64,000 nucleotides of DNA, from contig NZ_VOQS01000005.1 in NCBI RefSeq assembly GCF_007995085.1, forward strand, positions 1,674,001 through 1,738,000, read 5' to 3'. The position numbers and the translations under genes were made by a program. The notes beneath the pieces were generated by a model. It searched no databases, was not told the DNA's origin, and saw only the letters and a list, made by a program, of their open reading frames with translations. Below are positions 18,869-27,161 of the stretch, one piece after another. The number at the start of each line of letters is the position of its first letter. The stretch's first letter is position 1. The stretch comes from Paraburkholderia azotifigens. Its GTDB lineage: Bacteria; Pseudomonadota; Gammaproteobacteria; Burkholderiales; Burkholderiaceae.

Positions 18869-18936
18869 GTACCGTCGCGCGCGACACGTTGCGAAACGCT
18901 GCTATGCTTTTGGCATCTGCGTTCATCTCTTCAGCC

Positions 18937-19842
18937 ATGGACAGGCTTCAGGCAATGACCACTTTCGTGGCCGTGGTCGAGACGGAAGGCTTCGCGTCCG
19001 CGGCGCGCAAGCTCAACGTGTCGCCCTCGGTCATCAGCCGCATGATGACGGAACTCGAAGAACATCTGGGCGTGCGCCTGTTGACGCGCACCACGCGTGT
19101 CGTGCGGATGACGGATGCAGGCGCAACGTTCTTCGAAGACTGCCGCCGCATCCTCGCGGATGTCGATGCCGCCGAGCTTTCCGCAGCGGGCGCCAACACC
19201 ACGCCGCGCGGCCAGCTGACGGTGACGGCGCCCGTCCTGTTCGGCAAGATGTACATCACGCCCATCGCTCAGGACTATCTGACGCGTTATCCCGCCGTCA
19301 GCCTGAATTGCTGGTTCATGGACCGTATCGTGAACCTCGTCGACGAAGGCGCGGACGTTGCGATCCGCATCGGCGATTTGCCGAGTTCTTCCTTGCAGGC
19401 AATCGCCGTGGGCCACGTTCGGCGCGTACTGTGCGCGTCTCCCGCTTATCTGGAAGCGCATGGCGTCCCGCAGCATCCCGACGATCTCGCGTCGCACGTC
19501 ACGATTCAGGCAACGGGCCTCACGCCTGCGCCGGAATGGCGCTTTCAGGTGGACGGCAAGCCGCTGACCGTGCCGATCCAGCCGCGCCTCGTGACCACCA
19601 CGAACGACTCGGCGATCGCGGCGGCACTGGCGGGTCTGGGCATCGTGCGCGTGCTGTCGTATCAGATCGCGCAGGAACTCACGAACGGCACGTTGCGCGT
19701 CGTGCTCGCCGATTACGAACTCGCGACGCTGCCCGTTCATGTCGTGCATCGCGAGGGCAAGCACGCGAATCAGAAAGTGCGTGCGTTCCTCGATCTCGCC
19801 ATCGAAACGCTCAGGGCCAAGGCTTCCCTCTGGCGCGGCTAG
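18937..19842 (+). CDS. LysR family transcriptional regulator
   Basis: 301 aa from the ATG at 18937, which places the winged helix at the N-terminus as usual (MDRLQAMTTFVAVVETEGF, SVISRMMTELEEHLGVRLL). The effector domain has the VAIRIGDLPSSSL and RVLCASPAYLEAHG segments of the CrgA/DsdC-like group that includes many regulators of detoxifying oxidoreductases. It lies 68 bp after the three-module oxidoreductase on the same strand, an arrangement in which the regulator may control the upstream pair. It ends 6 bp from the stop of the convergent histidine kinase gene. Confidence 0.9.
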   Translation: MDRLQAMTTFVAVVETEGFASAARKLNVSPSVISRMMTELEEHLGVRLLTRTTRVVRMTDAGATFFEDCRRILADVDAAELSAAGANTTPRGQLTVTAPVLFGKMYITPIAQDYLTRYPAVSLNCWFMDRIVNLVDEGADVAIRIGDLPSSSLQAIAVGHVRRVLCASPAYLEAHGVPQHPDDLASHVTIQATGLTPAPEWRFQVDGKPLTVPIQPRLVTTTNDSAIAAALAGLGIVRVLSYQIAQELTNGTLRVVLADYELATLPVHVVHREGKHANQKVRAFLDLAIETLRAKASLWRG

Positions 19843-19848
19843 ATCGCG

Positions 19849-21621
19849 TTATGCGTCCGCGCTTGCGGCGTCCGCGTCGAAGTGGCGGCCGCCCGCCAGC
19901 ACATCCGTCAGCTGAACAAGGCTGACCGGCTTGATCAGATGCTGATCGAAACCCGCGCTGCCGCTGCGCGCGCGATCTTCCGGCTGGCTCCATCCCGTCA
20001 GCGCGATCAGCCGCACGTTCGTGGAGCCACCACGCGTGCGGATCTGCTGCGCGAACTGATAGCCATCCATGCCCGGCATGCCGAGATCGATGAACGCGAG
20101 GGTAGGCGCGAAATGATCGAGTGCTTCGAGCGCCCGTGTGCCGTCGTAGAACACCTTGCTCTCGCACCCAAGAACGCGGAGCAGTTCGCCGAGGCTATCC
20201 GCGGCATCGCGGTTGTCATCGACGACGAGCACGCGCTGTCCGTCGAACTTCGCGAGTTCCTGTGCAGGCACGATGGGTTCGGCTTGATCGCCCGCTTCGT
20301 CGACAGGCAGCGAAACGGCAAAGCAGCTTCCCTTGTCTCTGCCGTCGCTGCTCGCGGAAATGGTGCCGCCATGCAACTCGACCAGTTTCTTCGCGAGCGC
20401 GAGTCCGATGCCGAGGCCGTCACCCTGCGTCTGCGGCTGCAAGCGCCCAAAGAGCGTGAACAACAGCGATTGCTCGTCTGTCGAAAAGCCGATCCCGCTG
20501 TCCTTGACGCGAATGGTTGCGCGGTCGTTTTGCAGCGTGACGGAAACGGCGATGCCGCCGCCCGGCGGCGTATATTTTGCGGCGTTGTTGATCAGGTTCG
20601 AGAAGACCTGCGCGAGCCGCACTTCGTCGCCGTTCACGTAGATGGGACAGGGCGCGGCGTCGACGGTGAGCGTGTGCCCTGCTTTCTCGACCGCCGAACG
20701 GCTCAGTTCGACGCCAGCCTGCAAGACGGCCGACAGCTCCGTACGCCGCCGATGCAACTGGATTGCGCCGTTGTTGATCCGCGCCACTTCCATCAGATCG
20801 TCCACCAGCCGGACCATGTGATCGAGCTGACGATCGAGCATTTCAAACACGCGGTTCGTGCCCGGCGGCATCTGATTGAGACGCAGAATCTGCAAGCCGT
20901 TGCGGATCGGTGCAAGCGGGTTGCGCAACTCGTGTGCGAGCGTCGCGAGAAACTGGTCTTTCATGCGGTCCATATGCTGCAGCCGCGCCTCGCTCTCGCG
21001 CAGCAGCGTCTCGGCACGCGCACGTTCGATCAGGCTCGCGGCCTCGCGCGCGAGGATGTCGAGCAAACGGAGTTGCCGCTCGTTCGGCTCATATGCATGT
21101 GCCCAGTGTGTGGACAGCATGCCGATCAGCGCGCCTTCGCGCGAATGGAGCGGCGTGGTCTGCACGGCCCGGATGCCCGTCTCGTGATACACCTCCAGAT
21201 CGACGGTGCCCGCAAACTCGGGACGGGTGTCCACGTCGGATACGATCACGCGCTGCCCCGATGCCATGGCAAAGCCACAACTCGTGGTCGAATCAATGTA
21301 GACGTTGCGCCAGTGTTCCGCTGCCGCCAGCGTGAAGCCGCAATGAGCGATCAACTCGAGCTTCTGCTGACCATCCGCGTCGCTGGAAACCATCTGCAAA
21401 CTGGCGAAGTCGGAATGAAGCAACTGCATCGAGGCCTTCACGATCCGGCCATAGAGCGCCGACGGTTCATGTTCCACCAGCATGTGCAGCGAAAGGTCGT
21501 GCAAGGCTCGGCTGTCGGCGAGATCTTCATTCAGCAGCGCGATCAGGCTGGCGGGGCTCGCAGTATCGTCGGCTGAGTCAAGCGGCTGATTGACCAACGG
21601 CTTTGCATCACGTTTGCTCAT
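19849..21621 (-). CDS. Hybrid sensor histidine kinase with GAF domain and C-terminal receiver
   Basis: 590 aa from the ATG at 21621. A GAF domain covers about 50-200 (SDFASLQMVS, TSCGFAMASGQRVIVSDV, PLHSREGALIGMLSTHW). The HisKA segment has the H-box LATLAHELRNPLAPIRN. The HATPase domain has the N box (FSNLINNAAKYT), G1 (VKDSGIGFS) and G2 (GDGLGIGLALAKKLVELHGG). The receiver at about 455-575 has VLVVDDNRDAADS and phospho-acceptor Asp in FIDLGMPGMDG. No transmembrane helix is seen, so it senses a cytoplasmic cue. This GAF-HK-REC layout is common in Burkholderiaceae light/redox-type hybrid kinases. No cognate response regulator is adjacent. Confidence 0.92.
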   Translation of the reverse strand: MSKRDAKPLVNQPLDSADDTASPASLIALLNEDLADSRALHDLSLHMLVEHEPSALYGRIVKASMQLLHSDFASLQMVSSDADGQQKLELIAHCGFTLAAAEHWRNVYIDSTTSCGFAMASGQRVIVSDVDTRPEFAGTVDLEVYHETGIRAVQTTPLHSREGALIGMLSTHWAHAYEPNERQLRLLDILAREAASLIERARAETLLRESEARLQHMDRMKDQFLATLAHELRNPLAPIRNGLQILRLNQMPPGTNRVFEMLDRQLDHMVRLVDDLMEVARINNGAIQLHRRRTELSAVLQAGVELSRSAVEKAGHTLTVDAAPCPIYVNGDEVRLAQVFSNLINNAAKYTPPGGGIAVSVTLQNDRATIRVKDSGIGFSTDEQSLLFTLFGRLQPQTQGDGLGIGLALAKKLVELHGGTISASSDGRDKGSCFAVSLPVDEAGDQAEPIVPAQELAKFDGQRVLVVDDNRDAADSLGELLRVLGCESKVFYDGTRALEALDHFAPTLAFIDLGMPGMDGYQFAQQIRTRGGSTNVRLIALTGWSQPEDRARSGSAGFDQHLIKPVSLVQLTDVLAGGRHFDADAASADA

Positions 21622-21795
21622 ATCGTTCCGTCGCTGTGAATCCGGGCAATGGGCGGCGGACATATTCTAGCGCGGCTGGACTGCTGTTCGAAATGTGTGC
21701 GCGCGCATCCATCGATCGATTGTTAGCGTCGGCCGATGAAGCTGAGAATGACAATCGAAATCGAAAGGTCGCGAAGGCGACCTCGGCTCAACCGA

Positions 21796-22638
21796 TCAGA
21801 ACCGGTAGTTCAGCGACGCGAGCGTGTTCAGTTCGCTTCTGCGTTCGGTGATGGGACTCGCGGCCGCAAAGTGCTGCAAACGCCCCAGCGTCACTGCAAC
21901 GGAGCCGACCCAGTGCTTCGAGAAGTCGTAGCTCACATAGCCGTTCAGGTGCACGTCGCGAATACCCGCACCCGTGTTGTACGCAGGCAGCCCCGAGGCC
22001 GCGCTTTGCTGGCTCGACACGCCAAAGAACGTGCGCGTGTACAGCGCGTCCGCCCAGGTGAAGCCCGGACCGACGGAAAACAGCCAGCCTCCCGCGGGAA
22101 GCGACGCGTAGAGATCCGTGACGACCGTCTTGCCCTGACCGTGCCCGGCGATATCCTGATACAGCGCAACCGAGCCGGTGAATGCCCAGACCGTGTAGTC
22201 GGCAAACAGCTTGAGCTTCGGGCCGCCGTCGACATTACCCAATCCGTGCAAATGCGGATCGTCCTTTTCCTGACGCGATTGAAAGTCGAAGCTGAGCGAT
22301 GCGCCGACGTGATAGTTCTCGCTGCGTATCACGTTCAGGCCCAGCACGTCGGGACCTTGCGAGAAGACACGGTCGTCGTAAGAGATGTCGAGCGCCGGAT
22401 AAGGAAACACACGCAGTTCGCGCGAGCCCGGATACAGCGGCGTAATCACGACGCCCGGCCCGAACGCGATCTTCCACTTGCTGGCGGGTTTCACCGCTGC
22501 GCTGCTATCAGGCAAATCGGGCGAAGAAGACGCATCGGGCATATCGCCCGCCCGCGCGCCGATGGGATGAATGGCCAGCGCGAACGCCGCCGCCGCGCAC
22601 ATGCGCCTTGCTGCATTGAAAGTAACGGGCATCGTCAT
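21796..22638 (-). CDS. MipA/OmpV family outer membrane protein
   Basis: 280 aa from the ATG at 22638. It has a signal peptide with cleavage near AIHPIGARA-GDM, then a beta-barrel pattern with GPGVVITPLYPGSRELRVFPYPALDI, typical of MipA/OmpV, alternating aromatic strands, and a final Phe (LASLNYRF) as the BAM signal. MipA in Escherichia coli is a scaffold between murein hydrolase and synthase; OmpV proteins are outer membrane pores or adhesins. It overlaps the alpha/beta hydrolase gene by 4 bp (ATGA), so the two are translationally coupled. Its role here is probably envelope-related. Confidence 0.88.
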   Translation of the reverse strand: MTMPVTFNAARRMCAAAAFALAIHPIGARAGDMPDASSSPDLPDSSAAVKPASKWKIAFGPGVVITPLYPGSRELRVFPYPALDISYDDRVFSQGPDVLGLNVIRSENYHVGASLSFDFQSRQEKDDPHLHGLGNVDGGPKLKLFADYTVWAFTGSVALYQDIAGHGQGKTVVTDLYASLPAGGWLFSVGPGFTWADALYTRTFFGVSSQQSAASGLPAYNTGAGIRDVHLNGYVSYDFSKHWVGSVAVTLGRLQHFAAASPITERRSELNTLASLNYRF

Positions 22639-23528
22639 CTGGCGCGTCCTTTGCCCATTGCTGCAAGCTGCCGAAGCCGCCGGGCCAGCGCCTTCGACAC
22701 GACGGGCTTGCCGCCCGCATCGCCCGTGCGGCTCGTCAACTCGCTTTCGCGCAGAAACAGTGCCGTTTCGCGCGCAACGATCTCGCGCTCGTTGTCGGAC
22801 GTGATCATGTGATACGAATCGTCGAGCCAGATCGTTCGCAGGAACGTCGAGCCGATCGCCGAAGCGATGAAACGCGGATTGCGCGGGCTCGACGTTTCGT
22901 CGTCGATCGCGTGAACGATCAGGCAGTCGTTGCGGATGCCGCGCACCTGCGAACGCACGCATGCCGCGAGGCGGCTTGCTTCGTGCAACGCAGGCAGCGA
23001 GATCGTCGACGGGCCGACTTCGCTGAAGTCGTCGCGCTCCATCGCGCGCGCAATCTTCGCACGCAGCGCGTCGTTGCGCAGCCCATAAGGCGCCGACTCG
23101 CGATAGCGGTAGCGCGAACGCAGCGGCGAGTAGTACGCCCAGTTCAGCAGGAAGCGATACCAGGGAATCGCCCAGCCGTCGTACGCGAGCGTCAGCGACA
23201 GCAGCGCGACTGCCTGCGCCTGCGGCCGCCGGAGCGCGAGCGCGAGTGCGAGCGACGCACCGATCGACAGCCCGCAGATCGACACCCGTTCGTAGCGCGC
23301 GGCAAGCGCGTCGAATTCGCGCGTCGCCGCGTCGAGCCATTGCTCCATCGCCTGTTCACGCGAACCGGCCGTATAGCCTTCGAGCACGGGCACACAGGTG
23401 GTGAAGCCTTCGTCACTCAGAAAGCGCGCGAGGTAGCGCAATTCCAGCGGCGAACTGGAAAGGCCATGCAGCATCAGCACGGCGTGGCCGTCGCCTTCAT
23501 TGAAGATCGTTCGGACGGAGGTTTTCAT
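22635..23528 (-). CDS. Alpha/beta hydrolase (carboxylesterase / monoacylglycerol lipase-like)
   Basis: 297 aa from the ATG at 23528. The oxyanion-hole motif LMLHGLSSSP lies near residues 18-27, the nucleophile elbow is GLSIGAS (Ser near 95), the acid is likely in HAIDDETSSP, and the His is in DSYHMITSDNE. The catalytic triad is thus complete. The RYLARFLSDEGFTTCVPVLEG segment is like bacterial carboxylesterases Est30/EstGtA2 and lipases that deacylate membrane lipids. It lies 5 bp after the DUF4118 gene and overlaps mipA, forming an operon of three. Soluble; no signal peptide is seen. Confidence 0.85.
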   Translation of the reverse strand: MKTSVRTIFNEGDGHAVLMLHGLSSSPLELRYLARFLSDEGFTTCVPVLEGYTAGSREQAMEQWLDAATREFDALAARYERVSICGLSIGASLALALALRRPQAQAVALLSLTLAYDGWAIPWYRFLLNWAYYSPLRSRYRYRESAPYGLRNDALRAKIARAMERDDFSEVGPSTISLPALHEASRLAACVRSQVRGIRNDCLIVHAIDDETSSPRNPRFIASAIGSTFLRTIWLDDSYHMITSDNEREIVARETALFLRESELTSRTGDAGGKPVVSKALARRLRQLAAMGKGRAR

Positions 23529-23533
23529 GGGTA

Positions 23534-24376
23534 TCAGTCGCCGATGCGCAGCACGAGGAAATCGCCCGCGTGCGTCGTGAAGCGTTCGCATACGCAGTCG
23601 ACGAGTTGCGCCGCGCTGTCGTCCGATGCGCCGGACGCGCCCGCCGGCATCCCATGCGCACCCGTGGCGGACGCGCGCATCCGCACACGATGCCGCCCCG
23701 GCCACAGCGCTTTCGACAGACGGCGCGCGTCTTCCGGGTGAACGTCGTCGAAGCGGGGACCGGGCGCGATCTCGGCAGGCGGCAATCCAACGGTGCGCGC
23801 GACGGTTGCAGCGTCGGCCGCGCCTGCGGCATCAGCGCTTTCGGCCCAGGCCGGCGTGCGCTCGAGTGCCTGGATCAGCACGAAGGAATTGCTGTGCTGG
23901 GACAGATGGCGCAGCAGCCGATGCGTTTCATCGACGGCGCGGCGCGCCAGCATCCGGTCGTTGTCGTGACGCAGCAGCATCTCGTAGCGCGACTGCGCCA
24001 CCGCCGTGACCAGTTCGGCGCGAAACTGCGCGCGCCTCAACCGTTCGATCAGCGTAATGACGACGAGCGCGACAAGCGGATACGAGATGACGAACAGCAC
24101 GTCGGAGCGATTGATGACGCTTACGACGGCATATGGCGGCACGAACAGGTAGTCGGCAATGCAGAGGCCGGCCAGCATCACGGTCAGCGCCGGTGCAAGC
24201 CCAAAGTAATATTCGATCAGGACTGCCGCAATGGCGAACGCCGTGCCCGGCATCACAGGACCGAGCAGCGGGTGCAAAAGAACTCGCACGAAACTCGCGA
24301 TGCATAGCGCGGCAATCGCGGCGAACCATCGCCGAGGCCCTCGGGGCGCCCAGCGACGGGCATTTTGGACTTGCAT
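23534..24376 (-). CDS. DUF4118 (KdpD-type) four-helix membrane protein without kinase domain
   Basis: 280 aa. Four hydrophobic helices between about residues 15 and 110 match the KdpD sensor membrane block (MPGTAFAIAAVLIEYYFGLAPALTVMLAG, DYLFVPPYAVVSV). A helical linker follows, then a soluble Ala-rich region ending FLVLRIGD. No H-box, N-box or G-box is present, so it cannot be a histidine kinase by itself. It is the first gene of an operon with the hydrolase and MipA. It could sense envelope state or be a truncated sensor kept for its membrane part. The length and intact frame suggest a functional gene. Confidence 0.75.
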   Translation of the reverse strand: MQVQNARRWAPRGPRRWFAAIAALCIASFVRVLLHPLLGPVMPGTAFAIAAVLIEYYFGLAPALTVMLAGLCIADYLFVPPYAVVSVINRSDVLFVISYPLVALVVITLIERLRRAQFRAELVTAVAQSRYEMLLRHDNDRMLARRAVDETHRLLRHLSQHSNSFVLIQALERTPAWAESADAAGAADAATVARTVGLPPAEIAPGPRFDDVHPEDARRLSKALWPGRHRVRMRASATGAHGMPAGASGASDDSAAQLVDCVCERFTTHAGDFLVLRIGD

Positions 24377-24743
24377 GAGACTTTGCGTTGCCGGACAGCC
24401 GGCCGTTTTGTACTGCGGCCATTAGGGCCAGGGTGGCGAATGAGGCGCGAGTATCGGGCGCGCGAGGTCCGAACGATATCACATGTAACACGCTGTAATA
24501 CTTGGACTTTTCCGATTTTTTTCATTAATGCGACGTGAGGGCTGCATTTTATGCGCGCTAACGTTTGCGATATCTAAGGTGCGTGAACGATCATTAAGAG
24601 GAACGCGGCAGCCCCCTCCATGCAGAGCGACCAGGCTCGTACGTTGCTACTGCATGATGGGTTTGAGCATCGCAAATTCGGTCTTCGCGCGATGATGCGG
24701 GCAGTGCAGCGAGCGGTGGCACAAGAAAACGGAGGCTTACAGA
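24377..24743. other. Divergent intergenic region before the PQQ dehydrogenase
   Basis: About 370 bp. An AT-rich stretch at about 24470-24550 probably holds the promoters for the DUF4118 operon and the PQQ dehydrogenase gene, but no box pair is good enough to call. No gene or palindrome of note was seen. Confidence 0.4.
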
Positions 24744-27161
24744 ATGAACGACAAGAACCAAGCGGGCACGTCGATGCGCACGTCGCCGTCGGGTATCGGG
24801 CGATGGCTCAGCGTTCTGTTTGCCGTCCTGTCCGGTCTGTATCTGCTGATCGGCGGTGTCTGGCTCCTGACGATAGGCGGGTCGCCCTATTACATCGTTG
24901 CCGGAATCGTGCTTCTTGTTGTCGGCTGGATGATCTATCGCGGCAATGGGATCGCGTTGCTGCTCTACGCATTGCTGCTGATCGGCACGCTGATATGGGC
25001 CGTGTTCGAAGCGGGCTTCGATTTCTGGGCGCTTGCGCCGCGCACGGATGTCCTCGTTCTGTTCGGCATCTGGCTGCTGCTGCCGTTCGTCTACGGGCGG
25101 CTCGAGCCATCCGCGCGACGCAGCGGCGCGAGAGCGCTCGCGGTAAGCCTCGTTCTCACGGGCGTTGCGCTCGCGTATGCCGCGTTCAACGATCCACAGG
25201 AAATCAGCGGCAAGGTCGCGGACAACGCCGCCGTGTCGCTGCCGCAACCCGACTCGCGCCCCGGCGACTGGACGGCCTATGGCCGCACGCAAGCGGGCAC
25301 GCGCTATTCGCCTCTCACGCAGATCAACCAGGACAACGTGAAGAATCTGCAGGTGGCGTGGACATTCCAGACGGGCGACAAGAAAGGCCCCAACGATCCC
25401 GTCGAAATCACCGACGAAGTGACGCCGCTCAAGGTCGGCGACACGCTCTATCTGTGCTCGCCGCATCAGCTCCTGTTTGCGCTGGACGCCGCCACCGGCA
25501 AGGAGAGGTGGCGCTTCGATCCCGGTCTGAAGGCAGATCCAACCTTCCAGCACGTGACCTGCCGCGGCGTGTCGTATCACGAGACAGCGGCGGCCGCTGC
25601 CGCGAAAGACGCAGCCGCGCAACGCGCGTTGCCTGCGTGCTCGCGCCGCGTGATCCTGCCCGTCAACAACGGCCACCTGTTCGAACTGGATGCCGCGACG
25701 GGTCAGCGTTGCGCCGGCTTCGGGAACAACGGCGACCTCGATCTGCAGCCTCTGCAACCCGTGAAGACCGCGGGTGAATATGAACCGACTTCGCCGCCCA
25801 TCGTCACGGACAAAATCGTCGTGATGGCGGGATCGGTGACCGACAATTATTCGAACCATGAACCATCGGGCGTGATACGCGGATTCGACGTCGAAACGGG
25901 GCGCCTCGTATGGGCCTTCGATCCGGGCTCGGACACACCGAACGCCATTCCCGACGATCAGCACGCGTTCACGCCGAATTCGCCGAACTCGTGGGCGCCC
26001 GCCGCCTACGACGCGAAGCTCGATCTCGTGTACCTGCCCATGGGCGTGAAGACGCCCGACATCTGGGGCGGCGATCGCACGCCGCAGTATGAGCGCTACG
26101 CGAGCGGCCTGCTCGCGCTGCATGCGTCGACGGGCAAGCTGGCGTGGTTCTATCAGACTGTCCATCACGATCTGTGGGACATGGATCTGCCCGCGCAACC
26201 GACCATCGCCGATATCACCGACCGCAACGGCAACGTCGTCCCCGCGATCTACGCGCCCGCGAAAACGGGCAACATCTTCGTGCTGGACCGCCGCACGGGC
26301 ACACCCATCGTGCCCGCGCCCGAGCAGCCCGTACCGCAAGGCGCGGCCAAAGGCGACCACGTATCGCCGACGCAGCCGTTCTCGCAACTCACCTTCCGCC
26401 CCGCGAAGAATCTGACGGGCGCGGACATGTGGGGCGCCACGATGTTCGACCAGCTTGCGTGCCGTGTGATCTTTCACCGGCTGCGCTACGAGGGTCCGTT
26501 CACGCCGCCGTCCGAGCAGGGCACGCTGGTTTTCCCCGGCAACCTCGGCATGTTCGAATGGGGTGGACTCGCTGTCGATACCGATCGCCAGCTTGCGATC
26601 GCCAATCCCATCGCGCTGCCGTTCGTGTCGAGGCTCGTCGCGCGCGGTCCGGACAATCCAATCGAGCCACCGCAAAACGGTCAGGGCGGCACGGGTACGG
26701 AAACAGGCATCCAGCCGCAATACGGCGAGCCCTTCGGCGTGACGCTGAATCCGTTTCTGTCCCCCGTCGGCTTGCCTTGCAAACAGCCGGCATGGGGTTA
26801 CGTTGCCGCGCTCGATCTGAAGACGAATCAGATCGTGTGGAAGAAGCGCATCGGCACCGTGCGCGACAGCGCGCCCGTGCCGTTGCCGTTCAAGATGGGC
26901 ATGCCGATGCTCGGCGGCCCGACGACGACGGCGGGACACGTGTTCTTCATCGGCGCGACGGCCGACAATTATCTGCGTGCATACAGCACCGACACAGGCG
27001 AAGAGCTATGGCGCGCCCGGCTTCCCGCAGGCGGCCAGGCCACGCCGATGACCTACGAAGCGAACGGCAGGCAGTATGTGGTGATCGCCGCGGGCGGACA
27101 TGGTTCGTTCGGCACGAAGCTCGGCGACTACGTAATCGCCTATGCGTTGCCGAACCCGTAG
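24744..27161 (+). CDS. gcd: Membrane-bound PQQ-dependent glucose/quinate-type dehydrogenase
   Basis: 805 aa. Five hydrophobic helices occupy residues about 20-155, then a periplasmic eight-bladed beta-propeller begins (DWTAYGRTQAGTRYSPLTQIN). Tryptophan-docking repeats such as LDAATGKERWRFDP, DLKTNQIVWKK and STDTGEELWRARLPAG are visible. NSWAPAAYD, LPMGVKTPDIWGGDRT and DLWDMDLPAQPT are characteristic of quinoprotein glucose dehydrogenase. It oxidises aldoses to lactones/aldonates in the periplasm and feeds electrons to ubiquinone. No pqq synthesis genes are in the window. Quinate or shikimate as substrate cannot be excluded, but overall features fit Gcd. It is convergent with, and overlapped at its 3' end by, the citrate-synthase-like frame. 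Confidence 0.88.
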   Translation: MNDKNQAGTSMRTSPSGIGRWLSVLFAVLSGLYLLIGGVWLLTIGGSPYYIVAGIVLLVVGWMIYRGNGIALLLYALLLIGTLIWAVFEAGFDFWALAPRTDVLVLFGIWLLLPFVYGRLEPSARRSGARALAVSLVLTGVALAYAAFNDPQEISGKVADNAAVSLPQPDSRPGDWTAYGRTQAGTRYSPLTQINQDNVKNLQVAWTFQTGDKKGPNDPVEITDEVTPLKVGDTLYLCSPHQLLFALDAATGKERWRFDPGLKADPTFQHVTCRGVSYHETAAAAAAKDAAAQRALPACSRRVILPVNNGHLFELDAATGQRCAGFGNNGDLDLQPLQPVKTAGEYEPTSPPIVTDKIVVMAGSVTDNYSNHEPSGVIRGFDVETGRLVWAFDPGSDTPNAIPDDQHAFTPNSPNSWAPAAYDAKLDLVYLPMGVKTPDIWGGDRTPQYERYASGLLALHASTGKLAWFYQTVHHDLWDMDLPAQPTIADITDRNGNVVPAIYAPAKTGNIFVLDRRTGTPIVPAPEQPVPQGAAKGDHVSPTQPFSQLTFRPAKNLTGADMWGATMFDQLACRVIFHRLRYEGPFTPPSEQGTLVFPGNLGMFEWGGLAVDTDRQLAIANPIALPFVSRLVARGPDNPIEPPQNGQGGTGTETGIQPQYGEPFGVTLNPFLSPVGLPCKQPAWGYVAALDLKTNQIVWKKRIGTVRDSAPVPLPFKMGMPMLGGPTTTAGHVFFIGATADNYLRAYSTDTGEELWRARLPAGGQATPMTYEANGRQYVVIAAGGHGSFGTKLGDYVIAYALPNP

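Noticed and set aside
19882..21576. 564-codon plus-strand frame opposite the histidine kinase
   Set aside because: The minus strand has all kinase and receiver boxes; the antisense frame is compositionally a shadow.
24594..26939. 781-codon open frame on the minus strand opposite the PQQ dehydrogenase
   Set aside because: It is Arg/His/Ala-rich, has no domain features, and lies antisense to a gene with clear motifs through its whole length. Such mirror frames are expected in GC-rich DNA.
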